Assembly (NCBI RefSeq): GCF_006547045.1
Contig: NZ_CP041242.1
Coordinates: 2,118,001-2,182,000, forward strand
Source: Lysobacter alkalisoli
GTDB taxonomy: Bacteria; Pseudomonadota; Gammaproteobacteria; Xanthomonadales; Xanthomonadaceae
Direction of reading: 5' to 3'
DNA: 64,000 bases
Positions 7,597 through 16,339 of this stretch are shown here, piece after piece. The notes beneath the pieces are model-generated. The model was given only the letters and a program-made list of their open reading frames with translations. It made no database searches and was not told the origin of the DNA. The translations under genes and the position numbers were made by a program. Each line of letters begins with the position of its first letter. Within the stretch, counting starts at the first letter, position 1.

Positions 7597-9210
7597 TCAC
7601 GAACTGCACGACAGCATCGAGCAGCCGGCCCGGTCGCGTGCCCAGTCCGGCCGGCGTGCGGCGAAGGCCTCGCGGCCCGGCTTGTCGGGGGAATGCTGGT
7701 CGTCGTAGGGGTGGCGCATCACGTCGAGCAGTTCGATGACGCCGTCCATGTCGCCCTGGTGGGCGCGGTCGATCGCTTGCTGGGCCAGGTAGTTGCGCAG
7801 CACGTAGCGCGGGTTGGCGGAATCCATCAGCGCCTTGCGGTGTTCGGCCGGCAGCGGGTCGTCGGCGACGCGGGCGACGTAGGTCGTCAGCCATTGCAGC
7901 AGTGCCGGCGCCACCGCGTCGCGCTTGCCGGTGTCGTAGAAGGCATCATCGAAGCCATCCAGCGACGGCGCCGACGGATCGACATCCGCCAGTTGGCGGA
8001 AGAACAGGGTCATGTCGATCTCGCCCTGCTTGAGCAGGTCGCGCAGGGATTGCATCAGGCCGATGTCGTCGTCGCGGCAGCCCTCCAGTCCGAGCTTGGC
8101 GGCGATGTTGCCGCGCTCGGCGGCGTTGAACGCATCGACATAGCGGCGCAAGCCATCCTGCAAGGCTTCCGTTCCATCGAACAGCGGCGACAGCGCGCCG
8201 GCCAGGCGGCCGAGGTTCCAGTACGCCACCTGTGGCTGCTGGCCGAAGCGGTAGCGGCCATGGGTCGCATCGGTGGTGTTGGGGGTCCAGTCCGGGTCGA
8301 AGTCGTCGATCCAGCCGTAGGGCCCGTAGTCGATGGTCAGGCCGAGGATCGACATGTTGTCGGTGTTCATCACCCCGTGAACGAAGCCGACCCGCATCCA
8401 GTGCGCGACCGTCACCGCGGTGCGCCCGCAGACCTCGGCGAACCAGTCGCCATACAACTGTTCGCCCTCGCCGGACAGGTGCGGGAAATCGCGGCGGATG
8501 CAGAAGTCCGTGAGTTTGCGAAGCAGCTCGTTGTCGCCGCGCGAGGCGGGCAGCTCGAAATTGCCAAAGCGGATGAACGACGGCGCGACCCGGCAGGTGA
8601 TCGCGCCCGGCTCGGCCTCGGGGTGGCCGTCATAGAACATGTCGCGGACGACCGTCTCACCGGTACCGACCAGGCTGAGCGCGCGCGTGGTCGGCACACC
8701 AAGGTGGTGCATGGCCTCGCTGCACAGGAACTCGCGGATCGAGGAGCGCAGCACCGCACGGCCATCGGCGCTGCGCGAGTACGGGGTCGGGCCTGCACCC
8801 TTGAGCTGCAGTTCCCAGCGCTCCCCTGCCCCGTTGATGGCCTCGCCCAGGCTGATCGCGCGGCCGTCGCCAAGCTGCCCGGCCCAGTGGCCGAACTGGT
8901 GCCCGCCGTAGTTGGCGGCGAATGGCTGCATGCCTTCCAGCAGGCGGTTGCCGGCCAGCACTTCGGCCGCCAGCGGGCTGTTCATGAACGTGGCATCCAG
9001 CCCCAGGCTTGCGGCCATCTCGGCCGACCAGGCCAGCATCCGTGGCGCCGCCACCGGGGTCGGCGCCACGGCCGACCACAGCGCGCCCTCAACCTGGCGG
9101 ACCCCGGGGCCGCTCTCGGGGTCGGCCGGCATTTCACGTATGAATGAATTGTCGAAGCGTAGTATCGCGTTCGGGGTCGTCGGCATCGGCAAGTCCGGGA
9201 CGCGGTTCAT
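7597..9210 (-). CDS. selO: Protein adenylyltransferase SelO (YdiU family)
   Basis: A 537-residue pseudokinase-fold enzyme that transfers AMP from ATP to Ser/Thr/Tyr of protein targets in redox stress. Visible motifs: [37 protein letters not shown] with the nucleotide-binding Lys, the catalytic-loop equivalent HGVMNTDN, and metal-binding DYGP. The C-terminus GCSMLSCSS holds the Cys at the position of selenocysteine in animal SelO; here it is an ordinary TGC codon. Two in-frame ATGs (9210 and 9186) precede LRFDNSF and neither has a strong ribosome site; I use 9210. The frame stays open far upstream but that part does not look like SelO. Confidence 0.93.
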   Translation of the reverse strand: MNRVPDLPMPTTPNAILRFDNSFIREMPADPESGPGVRQVEGALWSAVAPTPVAAPRMLAWSAEMAASLGLDATFMNSPLAAEVLAGNRLLEGMQPFAANYGGHQFGHWAGQLGDGRAISLGEAINGAGERWELQLKGAGPTPYSRSADGRAVLRSSIREFLCSEAMHHLGVPTTRALSLVGTGETVVRDMFYDGHPEAEPGAITCRVAPSFIRFGNFELPASRGDNELLRKLTDFCIRRDFPHLSGEGEQLYGDWFAEVCGRTAVTVAHWMRVGFVHGVMNTDNMSILGLTIDYGPYGWIDDFDPDWTPNTTDATHGRYRFGQQPQVAYWNLGRLAGALSPLFDGTEALQDGLRRYVDAFNAAERGNIAAKLGLEGCRDDDIGLMQSLRDLLKQGEIDMTLFFRQLADVDPSAPSLDGFDDAFYDTGKRDAVAPALLQWLTTYVARVADDPLPAEHRKALMDSANPRYVLRNYLAQQAIDRAHQGDMDGVIELLDVMRHPYDDQHSPDKPGREAFAARRPDWARDRAGCSMLSCSS

Positions 9211-9292
9211 AGAACCCGGGATTCCATGGTCGCACGTGCCCGCCGCCCGCATGTATCCGGTGCATGCCGCTTGAACAGGGGGACCATGGCCT

Positions 9293-10369
9293 ATGGGCTG
9301 GAAGTTTGCATGGCGTAACCGTACCCCGCTGGACGGCTCGGAACTGCAACGGTTCCGCAAGTTCGCCTTTGCCAAGACCCGCCCCGGCCTGACCCTGCTG
9401 ACCTTTTCCATGCCGCTGCTGTTCGCGGTGGGTTGGGCGCGGGATCTGGCCGTACTGGGTCCGTCCGCACGCTGGACACTGTTGATCCGGCTGTCGCTGG
9501 TGATCGCGTTGCTGATCGTCGCCTGGCTGATGCGCAGTGCCGGTTCCGGCCGCCGTATCGAGGTATTCGGGATCCTGTACGCATTCGTCTTCGGCATCGC
9601 GATCGCGACCACCAGCGCGATCGAACCCCAGCGACTGAGCCTGACCCACGTGGTGGTGATGCTGCTGATCATCATCCTGCTGCCGTTCGCCCAGACCCGG
9701 TTCTCGGCCGCTGGCGTGATCGTGGCGATAGCGCTGCCGATGTTCGGGCTGTTGTGGCTCCTGGACGCCTCACCGGGACTGTGGGTCGCCTACCTGCTGT
9801 TCTTCGTCGCCGGCTGTGTGGTCGGCCTGACCCAGCGCGCCGCGCAGATGGCCGCCGCCGCGGAGATCTTCGTCCACCGGCAACGGCTGCTGGAGCGCCT
9901 GCACCACGACTCGCTGACCGGCACCATCAACCGCGACGGCTGGCAGGCTCACGCGCAGCGCATGCACCGTGCCCACATGCACTCCGGAGACCCGCTGTCG
10001 GTGGTGTTCTTCGACCTCGATCATTTCAAGGCGGTCAACGACGAGCATGGCCATGCGTCCGGCGATGCGCTGCTGCAGGAGGTATCGAGGGTGATGCGGG
10101 CCAGCCTGCGCAAACACGATCTGCTGGCGCGGATCGGGGGCGAGGAATTCGTGGCCCTGCTGCCCGATCTCGACGCCGAAGCCGCGATCCGGGTGGCCGA
10201 ACGGATCCGCAAGGCGGTGGCCGCGATCGAATCGCCGCAGTCGGTCACCATCAGTGCCGGGGTCACCCAGGCCCGCCCGGGCGAGGAACTGAAGACCGTC
10301 ACCGACCGTGCCGACAGTGCCCTGCTGGCCGCCAAGCGGCGCGGGCGCGACCGGGTTGAACGGGCATGA
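9293..10369 (+). CDS. Membrane diguanylate cyclase (GGDEF domain)
   Basis: A 358-residue protein. About six hydrophobic segments fill the first 200 residues with no named sensor domain. A linker then leads to a GGDEF domain (about 205-355) with [12 protein letters not shown] for metal binding and an active-site motif GGEEF (about 282-286), which is catalytically competent. It would make cyclic di-GMP from two GTP at the inner membrane. No RxxD inhibitory site is seen directly before GGEEF. A G-rich sequence lies about 13 bases upstream of the ATG, a little far. It is transcribed away from selO. Confidence 0.88.
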   Translation: MGWKFAWRNRTPLDGSELQRFRKFAFAKTRPGLTLLTFSMPLLFAVGWARDLAVLGPSARWTLLIRLSLVIALLIVAWLMRSAGSGRRIEVFGILYAFVFGIAIATTSAIEPQRLSLTHVVVMLLIIILLPFAQTRFSAAGVIVAIALPMFGLLWLLDASPGLWVAYLLFFVAGCVVGLTQRAAQMAAAAEIFVHRQRLLERLHHDSLTGTINRDGWQAHAQRMHRAHMHSGDPLSVVFFDLDHFKAVNDEHGHASGDALLQEVSRVMRASLRKHDLLARIGGEEFVALLPDLDAEAAIRVAERIRKAVAAIESPQSVTISAGVTQARPGEELKTVTDRADSALLAAKRRGRDRVERA

Positions 10370-10521
10370 TTGAGCGTGCGTGTCTGAGCGCATGTGAAGA
10401 ACGGAACTGGAGAATGGGCCTGAGCGAACACTGACGCCCGCCACGATCAGGCTCCGGAGAGCCCCTTCCCCGGCGTACAATGGTCGATTGGCCCTCGCGG
10501 GCGGTATCGAGGGTTTACCCG

Positions 10522-12426
10522 ATGAACGACGACATTCCTTCCCCTTCCCTCAAGTTCAGCGATCTGGCCCTGCCCGAGCCGCTGCTCAAGGCGTTGTCCG
10601 ATGTCGGCTACGAGTCGCCCTCGCCGATCCAGGCCGCGACCATCCCGCCGCTGCTCGAAGGCCGTGACGTGCTGGGCCAGGCCCAGACCGGCACCGGCAA
10701 GACCGCCGCATTCGCGCTGCCGGTCCTCGCCCGTGCCAAGCCCGGGCAGAAGAAGCCGCGGGCACTGGTGCTGGCACCGACCCGCGAGCTGGCGATCCAG
10801 GTCGCCGAGGCGTTCCAGAAGTACGCCCACCACCTGCCCGGCTTCCACGTGCTGCCGATCTACGGCGGCCAGAGCTACGGGCCGCAGCTGGCGGCGCTGC
10901 GGCGTGGCGTCGATGTGGTGGTCGGCACCCCGGGTCGGATCATCGACCACCTCGAGCGCGGCTCGCTGGACCTGTCCGAGCTGGACTGCCTGGTCCTCGA
11001 CGAGGCCGACGAGATGCTGCGGATGGGCTTCATCGACGATGTCGAGGCGGTGCTGAAGAAGACCCCCGAGACCCGCCAGGTCGCGCTGTTCTCGGCCACC
11101 ATGCCGAGCCAGATCAAGCGCATCGCCCAGACCTACCTCAAGGACCCGGTCGAGATCGCGATCAAGACCAAGACCAGCACCGCTGCCAATATCCGCCAGC
11201 GTTACTGGTCGGTCAGCGGCGTGCACAAGCTCGACGCGCTGACCCGCATCCTCGAAGCCGAGCCGTTCGACGCGATGATCATCTTCGCCCGCACCAAGCT
11301 CGGCACCGACGAACTGGCCGAGAAGCTGACCGCGCGCGGCTTCTCCGCCGCCGCGATCAACGGCGACGTGCAGCAGGCCCAGCGCGAGAAGACCGTACAG
11401 CAGCTCAAGGACGGTCGCATCGACGTACTGGTCGCCACCGACGTGGCCGCCCGCGGGCTCGACGTGGAACGGATCAGCCACGTGCTGAACTACGACATCC
11501 CCTACGACACCGAGAGCTACGTCCACCGCATCGGCCGCACCGGGCGGGCCGGCCGCAGCGGCGAGGCGATCCTGTTCGTGACCCCGCGCGAGCGCGGCAT
11601 GCTGCGCGCGATCGAGCGCGCGACCCGGCAGCCGATCGAGCCGATGGAGTTGCCGAGCATCGATACCGTCAACGAGCAGCGGGTCAACAAGTTCCTCGAT
11701 CGCATCGGCGAATCGCTGGAGCGTGCCGACCTGACCCTGTTCCGCGACCTGGTCGAACGCTACGAGCGCGAAAAGAACGTGCCGATGGCCGAGATCGCCG
11801 CGGCACTGGCCGGAATGGTTCAAGGCGACCGGCCACTGTTGCTGGACGCCCCGAAGGAGAGGCCACGGCCCGAACGCAGCCGGCCCGGTTTCGACAAGCC
11901 CGGTTTCGACAAGCCGGGCTTTGACAAGCCTGGTTTCGACAAGCGCGGTGCCGACAGGCCCGGCAGCGACCGCGCGCCGCGCAACCGTGCCGAAGCGATG
12001 TTCGACGACGACGCTCCTCGCCCGCGCCGCGAACGCACCACGCATGAACCCGAAGCCGGCATGGAGACCTTCCGCATCGAGGTCGGCCACGTGCATGGGG
12101 TCAAGCCCGGCAACATCGTCGGCGCCATCGCCAACGAGGCCGAACTGGAAAGCCGCTATATCGGCCGCATCGACATCCAGCAGGACCACAGCTACGTCGA
12201 CCTGCCCGAAGGCATGCCACGCGAGCTGATGGAGCACCTGAAGAAGGTCCGCGTCGCCGGCCAGCCGCTGCGGATCAGCCGTCCGCGCGACCTGCCTGAG
12301 GGCGGTCCTGCCCCGGCCCTTCGCGACGGTCGCCCGCCGCGGCGCCCGCACCCGGGCAAGCCGCACGGCAAACCGCACGGCAAGGCCGGTCCGCGCGGAC
12401 CCAAGAAGCCGCATCGCGGCCGCTGA
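10522..12426 (+). CDS. deaD: ATP-dependent DEAD-box RNA helicase (DeaD/CsdA-like)
   Basis: A 634-residue RNA helicase. RecA domain 1 has Walker A AQTGTGKT (54-61), PTRELA, TPGR, DEAD (about 160-163) and SAT. Domain 2 has ARGLD and HRIGRTGR (about 335-342). After the core comes a DeaD-type extension, a low-complexity Arg/Pro linker with four tandem PGFDK units (455-474), an RNA-binding DbpA-like domain (METFRIEVGHVHGVKPGNIVGAIANE) and a basic tail rich in KPHGK. The family unwinds RNA in ribosome assembly and cold adaptation. The start is the ATG before NDDIPSP; the frame runs open 14 codons further without support. A 29-bp inverted repeat lies just downstream. Confidence 0.92.
   Translation: MNDDIPSPSLKFSDLALPEPLLKALSDVGYESPSPIQAATIPPLLEGRDVLGQAQTGTGKTAAFALPVLARAKPGQKKPRALVLAPTRELAIQVAEAFQKYAHHLPGFHVLPIYGGQSYGPQLAALRRGVDVVVGTPGRIIDHLERGSLDLSELDCLVLDEADEMLRMGFIDDVEAVLKKTPETRQVALFSATMPSQIKRIAQTYLKDPVEIAIKTKTSTAANIRQRYWSVSGVHKLDALTRILEAEPFDAMIIFARTKLGTDELAEKLTARGFSAAAINGDVQQAQREKTVQQLKDGRIDVLVATDVAARGLDVERISHVLNYDIPYDTESYVHRIGRTGRAGRSGEAILFVTPRERGMLRAIERATRQPIEPMELPSIDTVNEQRVNKFLDRIGESLERADLTLFRDLVERYEREKNVPMAEIAAALAGMVQGDRPLLLDAPKERPRPERSRPGFDKPGFDKPGFDKPGFDKRGADRPGSDRAPRNRAEAMFDDDAPRPRRERTTHEPEAGMETFRIEVGHVHGVKPGNIVGAIANEAELESRYIGRIDIQQDHSYVDLPEGMPRELMEHLKKVRVAGQPLRISRPRDLPEGGPAPALRDGRPPRRPHPGKPHGKPHGKAGPRGPKKPHRGR
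11884..11943 (+). repeat. Four tandem 15-base repeats inside the helicase gene
   Basis: Four consecutive units of the type CCCGGTTTCGACAAG encode (PGFDK)4, followed by a diverged unit (RGADR). Units 1 and 2 are identical; units 3 and 4 differ only synonymously. The array sits in the disordered linker and can vary in copy number without a frameshift. Confidence 0.85.
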
Positions 12427-12468
12427 GCACTCGGTTCCGACGACCGTCGTCCCGGTCATGTAAGTCAT

Positions 12469-12551
12469 GTAGCCCGGGTAAGCGCAGCGCACCCGGGGCC
12501 GTTCGTCGCACCCCGAACCAGTCCCGGGTGCGCTGCGCTTACCCGGGCTAC
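12469..12551. repeat. REP-like element: perfect 29-bp inverted repeat
   Basis: Arms 12469-12497 and 12523-12551 are perfect reverse complements around a 25-base loop; each begins or ends with GTAGCCCGGGTAAGCGCAGC. Related copies lie at 28507-28535 (one arm) and as a fragment at 26331-26345, so this is a dispersed family as in xanthomonads. Located after the helicase stop, it could terminate or stabilise transcripts. The rest of the 318-base gap (12427-12744) shows nothing else. Confidence 0.8.
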
Positions 12552-12744
12552 GGATCGCGTGGCAGCTGGAAGCAAACGCACAATGGATCCCGGCTTTCGC
12601 CGGGACGACGAAGGTCGGCAAGGATGGCCTCCGGTGCCGGATCGTCATGACGACCTGAGCATTCGTCATCTCCGTGATACTCCGGCCCAGCGCCTGGATT
12701 TGGCATAGTGGCCGAACCGCGCCGTCCGCCCTGCCGCTCCGCCC

Positions 12745-13500
12745 ATGCCCCGCATCCAGGTCTTCCAGCACGTTGCCGCCGAACCGCTGGGCACGCTCGA
12801 CCCGCTGATCCGCCGCCGCGGCCATCGCATCCGCTTCACCAATTTCGAGCGCGACCCGGACGCGCAGCCGAACATGGAGCGCTACCGTGGGCTGGTCGTG
12901 CTGGGCGGGCCGATGAACGTGGAGGAGAAGGATCGCCGCGCCCACCTGCGGACCGAACTGCATGCGATCGAGCAGATGCTCAAGCTCGGCCGCCCGGTAC
13001 TCGGCATCTGCCTCGGGGCGCAGTTGCTGGCGCACGTCCTCGGCGCGCCGATCCGCCGGCACCCGGTGCCCGAGGTCGGCTGGCATCCGCTCGCGACCAC
13101 GCCGGACGGGCGTGAAGACCCGGTGCTGGCCCCCTTGGGCGAGGCCGCGCCGGTGTTCCAGTGGCACCGCTACAGCTTCGAGGTGCCGGGCGACGCGGTG
13201 CATCTGGCCCGCTCGCCGCTGTGCGAGCCGCAGGCCTTCCGCTGGGGCGACAACGCCTATGGTTTCCAGTTCCACCTGGAGATGGACGAAAAGCTGATCG
13301 AGCGCTGGCTGTCCAATCCGCATTACCTCGACGAACTGGCGGCCTGCGGCCACGCCACCGATGCCGACACCATCCGTGCCCACACCCGCGAGCACATCTC
13401 GGCGATGAAGGCGCGCTCGGAGGAGGTCTTCAACCGCTTCCTCGATCTGGTCGGTCGCCCCCAGCGCAAGGTCGCCCTGCCCTCGCGGGAATGGGTCTGA
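12745..13500 (+). CDS. Class I glutamine amidotransferase-like protein
   Basis: A 251-residue protein with a GATase1 domain like GMP-synthase-related amidotransferases. The nucleophile elbow GICLGAQ places Cys89; FQFHLE gives His177 and Glu179, completing the triad for glutamine hydrolysis. The oxyanion stretch VLGGPMNVEE is present. No synthetase domain is fused, so the ammonia acceptor is unknown; stand-alone members often act on small amines or are uncharacterised. No clear ribosome site is visible before the ATG. It converges with the pseudouridine synthase gene, 19 bases apart. Confidence 0.85.
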   Translation: MPRIQVFQHVAAEPLGTLDPLIRRRGHRIRFTNFERDPDAQPNMERYRGLVVLGGPMNVEEKDRRAHLRTELHAIEQMLKLGRPVLGICLGAQLLAHVLGAPIRRHPVPEVGWHPLATTPDGREDPVLAPLGEAAPVFQWHRYSFEVPGDAVHLARSPLCEPQAFRWGDNAYGFQFHLEMDEKLIERWLSNPHYLDELAACGHATDADTIRAHTREHISAMKARSEEVFNRFLDLVGRPQRKVALPSREWV

Positions 13501-13519
13501 GCCGCTAGGCCTGTTGGCG

Positions 13520-14434
13520 TTATTGAGATGGGGCCTGGAGCGAAGACCCGCTCAGGAACCGCCGCAGGCTCCCATCCAGCGGATCATCGAACGCCAGCTC
13601 GCGCGCCAGCAGCTTGAGCGGCCGCTCGAAATCATCGCCTTCGGCCACCCGGCACTCCGGATACAACGGGTCATTGAGGATCGGTGCCCCCAGCGCCGCC
13701 ATGTGCACGCGCAGCTGATGCTTGCGGCCGGTCACCGGTTCCAGCCGGTAGCGCCAGACAGCACCGTCCTGCCCGACGGCCTCGATCCGGCTTTCGCTGT
13801 TGGGCGGGCCATCCGTCTCGCGCATGCGGAAGAACGGATCGCCACGTTCAAGGCGGGACTTGCGCGTCAATGGAAACACAGCGCCCTCCATCGCCGGCGC
13901 CAGCGCTTCGTAGATCTTGCAGATGCGCCTTTGCGGGAACAGCGACTGGTAGCGGGCCCGGGTGGCCGGGTTGGCGGAGAACATCACCAGCCCGGCGGTG
14001 CCGCGGTCGATCCGATGCAGCGGCACCAGGTCCGGGTTGCCCAGGCGTCGCGTCAGCCGCCCCAGCAACGTTTCGGCCACGAAGGCACCGGCGGGGGCGA
14101 CCGGCAGGAAGTGCGGCTTGTCGGCGACCACCAGGTGTTCATCGACATGGATAAGCCCCTCCTCGAACGGAATGGTCGGCTCCTGCGCCACCTCGCGGAA
14201 GTAGCGGACCTCCATGCCGATGCGGTAGCGCGCATCCGGCGCCAGCGGCTCGCCCGCGCCGTCGAGGACCCGGCCGCGCGCGAAGCGGTCGCGCCAGGTG
14301 TCGCGGCCGATCCGCGGAAACGCCGCGCACAGCCCGTCCAGCACCGTCGTCCACGGCCCCGGCGGCAGCTGGAAACGGCTGGCGCGGACACCATCTGGAA
14401 TGCCGCCATCGGTAGCGTAGTCGTGCCGGGTCAT
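13520..14434 (-). CDS. RluA-family pseudouridine synthase
   Basis: A 304-residue RNA modification enzyme converting uridine to pseudouridine. The catalytic motif is LHRIDRGTAGLVMF, with Asp in the usual HRLDxxTSG context. Other motifs are VVADKPHFLPVAP and GRKHQLRVHMAALGAPILND. A short S4-like N-terminal part (WRDRFARGRVLDGAGEPL) precedes it. The target RNA position cannot be called. I start at the ATG at 14434 (MTRHDYATD); the frame stays open 18 codons upstream without support. It is divergent from yaeQ. Confidence 0.88.
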   Translation of the reverse strand: MTRHDYATDGGIPDGVRASRFQLPPGPWTTVLDGLCAAFPRIGRDTWRDRFARGRVLDGAGEPLAPDARYRIGMEVRYFREVAQEPTIPFEEGLIHVDEHLVVADKPHFLPVAPAGAFVAETLLGRLTRRLGNPDLVPLHRIDRGTAGLVMFSANPATRARYQSLFPQRRICKIYEALAPAMEGAVFPLTRKSRLERGDPFFRMRETDGPPNSESRIEAVGQDGAVWRYRLEPVTGRKHQLRVHMAALGAPILNDPLYPECRVAEGDDFERPLKLLARELAFDDPLDGSLRRFLSGSSLQAPSQ

Positions 14435-14541
14435 GCGGGCAGGATAGCCGTCGCCGGCGTCGCAGGCGCGCGCAGCCGCCAGCATCACCCGCGCAAACGC
14501 CAGAACGATAGAATGGCGCTCTTTTTCGCGGTGAACCGCAC

Positions 14542-15087
14542 ATGGCCCTCAATTCCACCGTCGTCAAGGCGGAGCTGCAGATCAGCGACATGGACCGGCA
14601 TTACTACGCCACCCATGACCTGACCCTGGCCCAGCACCCGTCCGAAACCGACCAGCGGCTGATGGTGCGCGTGGTCGCCTTTGCCCTCTACGCGAGCGAT
14701 CGTCTCGAATTCGGCCGCGGCCTGAGCACCGAGGAGGATCCGGACCTCTGGCAGCGCGACTACACCGGCGACATCGACCTGTGGATCGACCTCGGCCAAC
14801 CGGACGAGTCGCGCATCAAGAAGGCCTGCGCGCGTGCCCGTCAGGTGGTGGTGATCAACTACAGCGGCAACTCGGCCGAAATCTGGTGGGGCAAGATCGC
14901 CAGCTCCTTGACCCGGCTGAAGAACCTGACCGTCCTCGACCTCCCGCCCGGGACGGTGGACGAACTCGCGGCCATCGGCAAGCGTGGCATGCGTCTGCAG
15001 GCGCTGATCCAGGACCGCGAACTGCAGTTGATGGGCGAACTCGGCAGCGTCGCGCTGCGGCCGGATGTGCGTGTCGCCCCACAGTGA
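14542..15087 (+). CDS. yaeQ: YaeQ family protein
   Basis: A 181-residue protein matching YaeQ along its length: MALNSTVVKAELQISDMDRHYY, the ETDQRLMVRVVAFAL core, DIDLWIDLGQPDE and IWWGKIASSL. The fold is a PD-(D/E)xK nuclease-like variant; E. coli YaeQ was once linked to RfaH suppression, but biochemical function is unresolved. A possible -10 (GATAGAAT) lies about 35 bases upstream. Its 3' end abuts a flavoprotein gene whose preferred start is 5 bases after the yaeQ stop, suggesting one transcript. Confidence 0.9.
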   Translation: MALNSTVVKAELQISDMDRHYYATHDLTLAQHPSETDQRLMVRVVAFALYASDRLEFGRGLSTEEDPDLWQRDYTGDIDLWIDLGQPDESRIKKACARARQVVVINYSGNSAEIWWGKIASSLTRLKNLTVLDLPPGTVDELAAIGKRGMRLQALIQDRELQLMGELGSVALRPDVRVAPQ

Positions 15088-15091
15088 TGGC

Positions 15092-16312
15092 ATGACCCCG
15101 ACGGCGGGCAATACCTGCGACGTGATCATCATCGGCGGCGGTGCCGCCGGGCTGATGTGCGCGCTCACCGCCGGCCGGCGCGGGCTGCGCGTGCGCGTGG
15201 TCGAGCATGCCAACCGGGTCGGCAAGAAAATCCTGATGTCCGGCGGCGGCCGCTGCAATTTCACCAATACCGGCACCTCGCCCGCCAACTTCCTCTCGGC
15301 CAACCCGCACTTCTGCAAGTCCGCACTGGCGCGCTACACGCCGTGGCATTTCATCGACATGGTCGAACGCCACCGCATCGCGTATCACGAGAAGGAACTC
15401 GGGCAGCTGTTCTGCGATGTGTCGAGCAAGCTGATCGTGAAGATGCTGGTCGATGAGTGCACGGATGCCGACGTGCACATCGAGACATCGTGTTCGATCG
15501 AGCAGGTGCACCATGACGACGACGGCAGTTCTCATGGGAACTTCCGTCTGAAAACCACCCGCGGGACGTTACGCGCCCCGAAGCTGGTGGTCGCCAGCGG
15601 CGGCTTGTCGATCCCGAGCATGGGCGCGACCGGTTTCGGCTACGACCTCGCGCGCCGGTTCGGACACGACGTGCTGCCGACCCGTGCCGGCCTGGTCCCG
15701 CTGACCCTCAGCGGCAAGCACCAGGAGCGCATGGCCGACCTGAGCGGCGTGTCGTTGCCGGTCACCGCCAGTTGCAACGGCCAGAGTTTCAGCAACGCGA
15801 TGCTGGTGACCCACCGCGGCATCAGTGGCCCGGCGATCCTGCAGATCTCCTCGTACTGGCAACCCGGCGACGACCTGCGGCTGGACCTGCTGCCCGGCGA
15901 GGATGCGCTGGAATGGCTGCAACACCAGCAGGCCGAGCGCCCGGCCGCGGAACTCAAGACCGTGCTCGGCGAGGTGTTGCCCAAGCGCTTTGCCCAGCGT
16001 CTGTGCGAGGTCTGGCTGCCGGGCAATCCCGCGCACCGGCCGATGAGGCAGTTCAACCTGCCGCAACTGCGCGAACTGGCACAGGTGATCGAAAGCTGGC
16101 CGCTGGTCGCCAGCGGCACCGAGGGCTACCGCACCGCCGAGGTGACCCTGGGCGGGGTCGACACCAACGGCCTGTCGTCGTCCACGATGGAATCCCGCCA
16201 TGTGCCGGGGCTGTACTTCATCGGCGAGGTCGTCGACGTCACCGGCTGGCTGGGCGGCTACAACTTCCAGTGGGCGTGGGCATCCGGCCACGCCGCCGGC
16301 CTGGCGGTATGA
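15092..16312 (+). CDS. HI0933-like flavoprotein (NAD(P)/FAD-dependent oxidoreductase, YhiN type)
   Basis: A 406-residue FAD protein. The N-terminus has the dinucleotide motif CDVIIIGGGAAGLMCALTAG, then KKILMSGGGRCNFTNTG, the hallmark of the HI0933 family (BaiN/YhiN). The C-terminus has TLGGVDT and GLYFIGEVVDVTGWLGGYNFQWAWASG. Family roles are mostly unassigned; one member reduces bile-acid double bonds. I start at the ATG at 15092. The frame is open to 15065 inside yaeQ, an alternative. A second family member is at 21573-22838. Confidence 0.88.
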   Translation: MTPTAGNTCDVIIIGGGAAGLMCALTAGRRGLRVRVVEHANRVGKKILMSGGGRCNFTNTGTSPANFLSANPHFCKSALARYTPWHFIDMVERHRIAYHEKELGQLFCDVSSKLIVKMLVDECTDADVHIETSCSIEQVHHDDDGSSHGNFRLKTTRGTLRAPKLVVASGGLSIPSMGATGFGYDLARRFGHDVLPTRAGLVPLTLSGKHQERMADLSGVSLPVTASCNGQSFSNAMLVTHRGISGPAILQISSYWQPGDDLRLDLLPGEDALEWLQHQQAERPAAELKTVLGEVLPKRFAQRLCEVWLPGNPAHRPMRQFNLPQLRELAQVIESWPLVASGTEGYRTAEVTLGGVDTNGLSSSTMESRHVPGLYFIGEVVDVTGWLGGYNFQWAWASGHAAGLAV

Positions 16313-16339
16313 CCGCGCGGCACCGGCCGCGCTCAGGGA

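Noticed and set aside
7597-7626. Selenocysteine in SelO
   Set aside because: The C-terminal GCSMLSCSS uses TGC codons, with no in-frame TGA before the stop, so Cys is used.
11884-11943. CRISPR-like array
   Set aside because: Units are 15 bases without spacers and in frame with the helicase; it is a coding tandem repeat.
10447-13395. 982-codon minus-strand open frame
   Set aside because: Antisense to the helicase and amidotransferase genes, which have clear motifs; long antisense frames are expected at this GC content.
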